From Hydractinia symbiolongicarpus (lineage: Eukaryota; Cnidaria; Hydrozoa; Anthoathecata; Hydractiniidae), in NCBI RefSeq assembly GCF_029227915.1, contig NC_079883.1:16432001-16496000 (forward strand): a DNA stretch of 64,000 nt. The letters run 5' to 3'. Positions 62,250 through 64,000 of this stretch are shown here, piece after piece; position 1 is the first letter of the stretch; each line of letters starts with the position of its first letter. Below the pieces are notes generated by a model that was not told where the DNA came from, searched no databases, and saw nothing but the letters and a program-made list of their open reading frames with translations. The position numbers and the translations under genes are program-made.

Positions 62250-64000
62250 GATCAATCTAATCCCTCCACTCTCATTAGACTATGACGTCCCAAGTGGTTT
62301 TTCATTGCGCCATGGCGTTATAACACCGTCAACTACGGGTACAGGCCTCAAAAGTCTGTAATATGGCCTCTTGCAGCATAATAAAGGCCTTACACGTATA
62401 TCACGAGGTCGTACGTGCCTGCGCAAGTTACCATTGGTCTAATCCTTCTACTCTCAATGGACTAGGACGTCCCAATTTGTTTTCCATTGCGTCACGGCTT
62501 TATAACACCGTCAACTACGTGCACAAGCCTTTAAAAGCTGTAATATGGTCATTTGCAGCCTAACAAAGGCCTTTCACGTATATCACGTGGTTGCACGTGC
62601 CTGCGCAAGTTACGAGCGGACTAATCCCTCCAATGTCATTGGACTATGACGTCCCAAGTGGTTTTCCATTGCGCCATGGCGTTATAACACCGTCAACTAC
62701 CCGTACAGGCCTCAAAAGGCTGTAATATGGCCTCTTGCAGCATAATAAAGGCCTTTCACGTATATCACGTGCTTGCACGTGCCTGCGCAGGTTACCGTTG
62801 GTCTAATTATTCCACTCTCAATGGACTATGACGTCCCAAGTGGTTTTCTATTGCGCCATGGCGTTATAACACCGTCAACTACGGGTGCAGGCCTCCAAAG
62901 GCTGTAATATGGCCTCTTCCAGCCCAATAAAGGCCTTACACGTATATCACGTGGTCGCACGTGCCTGCGCAAGTTACCATTGGTCTAATCCTTCCACTCT
63001 CAATGGACTAGGACGTTCCAAGTTGCTTTCCATTGCGTCACAGCTTCATAACACCGTCAACTACGTGCACAGGCTATTAAAGGCTGTAATATGGCCTTTT
63101 GCGGCCTAGTAAAGGTCGTACACACAAATCGCGTTGTTCCACGTGCCTGCGCGAGTTGCGATAGGTCTAATCCTTCTACTCTCAATGGACTAGGACGTCC
63201 CAAGTTGTTTTCCATTGCGTCACAGCTTTATAACACCGTCAACTACGTGCACAGGCCTTTAAAGGCTGTAATATGGCCTCTTGCAGCATAATAAAGGCCT
63301 TACACACAAATCGCGTTGTTCCACATGCCTGGGCGAGTTACGATCGGTCTAATCCCTCCAGTCTCATTGGTCTATGACGTCCCAAGTGGTTTTTCCATTG
63401 CGCCATGGCGTTATAACACCGTCAACTACGGGTGCAGGCCTCCAAAGGCTGTAATATGGCCTCTTGCAGCATAATAAAGGCCTTAAACGTATATCATGTG
63501 GTTCCACGTGCCTACGCAGGTTACCATTGGTCTAATTATTCCACTCTCAATGGACTACGACGTCCCAATTTGTTTTCCATTGCGCCATGACTTTATAACA
63601 CCGTCAACTACGTGTACAGGCGTCCAAAGGCTGTACAATGGCATTTTGCAGCCTAAAAAAGGTCGTTCACACAAATCGCGTTGTTCCACGTGCCTGCACT
63701 AGTTACGATCGGACTAATCCCTCCACTCTCAATGGACTACGACGTCCAAAGTTGCTTTCCATTGCGTCACAGCTTCATAACACCGTCAACTACGTGCACA
63801 GTCTATTAAAGGCTGTAATATGGCGTTTTGCGGCCTAGTAAAGGTCGTACACACAAATCGCGTTGTTCCACGTGCTTGCGCGAGTTGCAATCGGTCTAAT
63901 ACCTCCACTCTCATTGGACTATGACGTCCAAAGTCGTTTTCCATTGCGCCATGGCGTTATCACACCGTCAACTACAGGTACAGGCCTGTAAAATCTGTAA
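62250..64000 (+). repeat. 12-monomer HOR unit, copy 2 (cut by window end)
   Basis: About 9.6 of the twelve monomers are visible before the sequence ends, in the order of copy 1. Private changes include CTCTTCCAGCCCAATAAAGG near 62914, CCTAAAAAAGG near 63652 and GACGTTCCAAG near 63013. The array clearly continues beyond 64000. Confidence 0.86.

Larger units (their letters stand above)
1..64000 (+). repeat. Tandem satellite array, ~182-bp monomer, about 350 copies
   Basis: The same unit recurs head to tail across the whole window. An ATATGG landmark appears at 1, 183, 365, 547, 729 and so on to the end, with steps of 182 bp or 182 plus or minus a few bases. All copies have the same orientation, and I saw no inversion, unique spacer, transposon remnant or simple-sequence tract. 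Both edges fall inside the array, so its true length is unknown. Monomer length and HOR organisation resemble the general class of centromeric and pericentromeric satellites (primate alpha satellite about 171 bp, Arabidopsis about 178 bp), but the sequence matches no family I recognise. A centromeric role is inference. Transcription is possible but not shown. Confidence 0.97.

Noticed and set aside
1-64000. CRISPR array or other repeat-spacer system
   Set aside because: The units are contiguous 182-bp monomers that vary throughout; there are no short constant repeats separated by unique spacers and no cas-like genes.
1-64000. CENP-B box
   Set aside because: Checking the TTCG and CCCG occurrences I noticed, none had the required spacing to A and CGGG (or its reverse complement). 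This was by eye, so a scan could still find rare degenerate matches.
1-64000. Transposon or LTR insertion inside the array
   Set aside because: The monomer register is continuous from end to end; no target-site duplication, terminal repeat, poly-A tract or foreign coding segment was seen.
1-64000. rRNA, tRNA, 5S or snRNA gene cluster as the origin of the repeat
   Set aside because: No rRNA cores and no tRNA A/B box pair (a GGTTCRA-type B box) were recognised; the monomer does not resemble 5S or a tRNA-derived element that I know.
1-64000. Telomeric or simple-sequence repeats
   Set aside because: No TTAGGG-, TTTAGGG- or TTAGG-type tandem tracts and no microsatellite runs were seen.

Overview
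The whole 64,000-base window is one uninterrupted tandem satellite array. The monomer is about 182 bp, and all of the roughly 350 monomers read in the same direction. The array runs past both window edges. I found no convincing protein gene, RNA gene, transposon, CRISPR array or unique-sequence island. The frequent 61-110 residue open frames are by-products of the repeat: 182 is not a multiple of 3, and each frame covers about one monomer and stops just inside the next.

A homogenised satellite of this length, with a near-nucleosomal repeat and layered higher-order repeats (HORs), indicates a eukaryotic nuclear chromosome, most likely centromeric or pericentromeric heterochromatin. I do not recognise the satellite family and cannot name the taxon. 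A hand count on one monomer gives about 48% GC and no CpG depletion.

The informative content is the HOR architecture. Blocks recur at offsets that are multiples of 182 bp plus or minus a few bases, so duplication junctions keep the monomer register, as expected from unequal homologous exchange. From left to right: a 9-monomer unit (549-2187, 8375-10013, 10014-11652); a 10-monomer tandem pair (3643-7282); a 5-monomer tandem pair (6960-8779); a 9/13-monomer pair differing by a four-monomer block (11653-15615); a mosaic stretch (15616-19603); an almost identical 16-monomer tandem pair (19604-25431); a mosaic of HOR fragments (25432-30257); a 22-monomer-offset pair (30258-36305) interlocked with a 30-monomer-offset pair (33456-42515), which contains a 6-monomer tandem pair (37782-39967); an 8-monomer pair (44107-46307); a 26-monomer tandem pair (47504-56967) with 4- and 5-monomer sub-duplications inside it; a 3-monomer pair (57960-59051); and a 12-monomer pair cut by the window end (60066-64000).

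Monomers fall into recognisable sequence classes, including a highly diverged class, a class confined to the left 17 kb and a class confined to 43-60 kb. Many monomers look like combinations of a 5' half from one class and a 3' half from another. Each monomer is dense in short perfect palindromes and ACGT cores, three of them about one helical turn apart. That is the most interesting candidate for a protein-recognised or structure-forming element here. All comparisons were made by eye; no alignment or database search was run.
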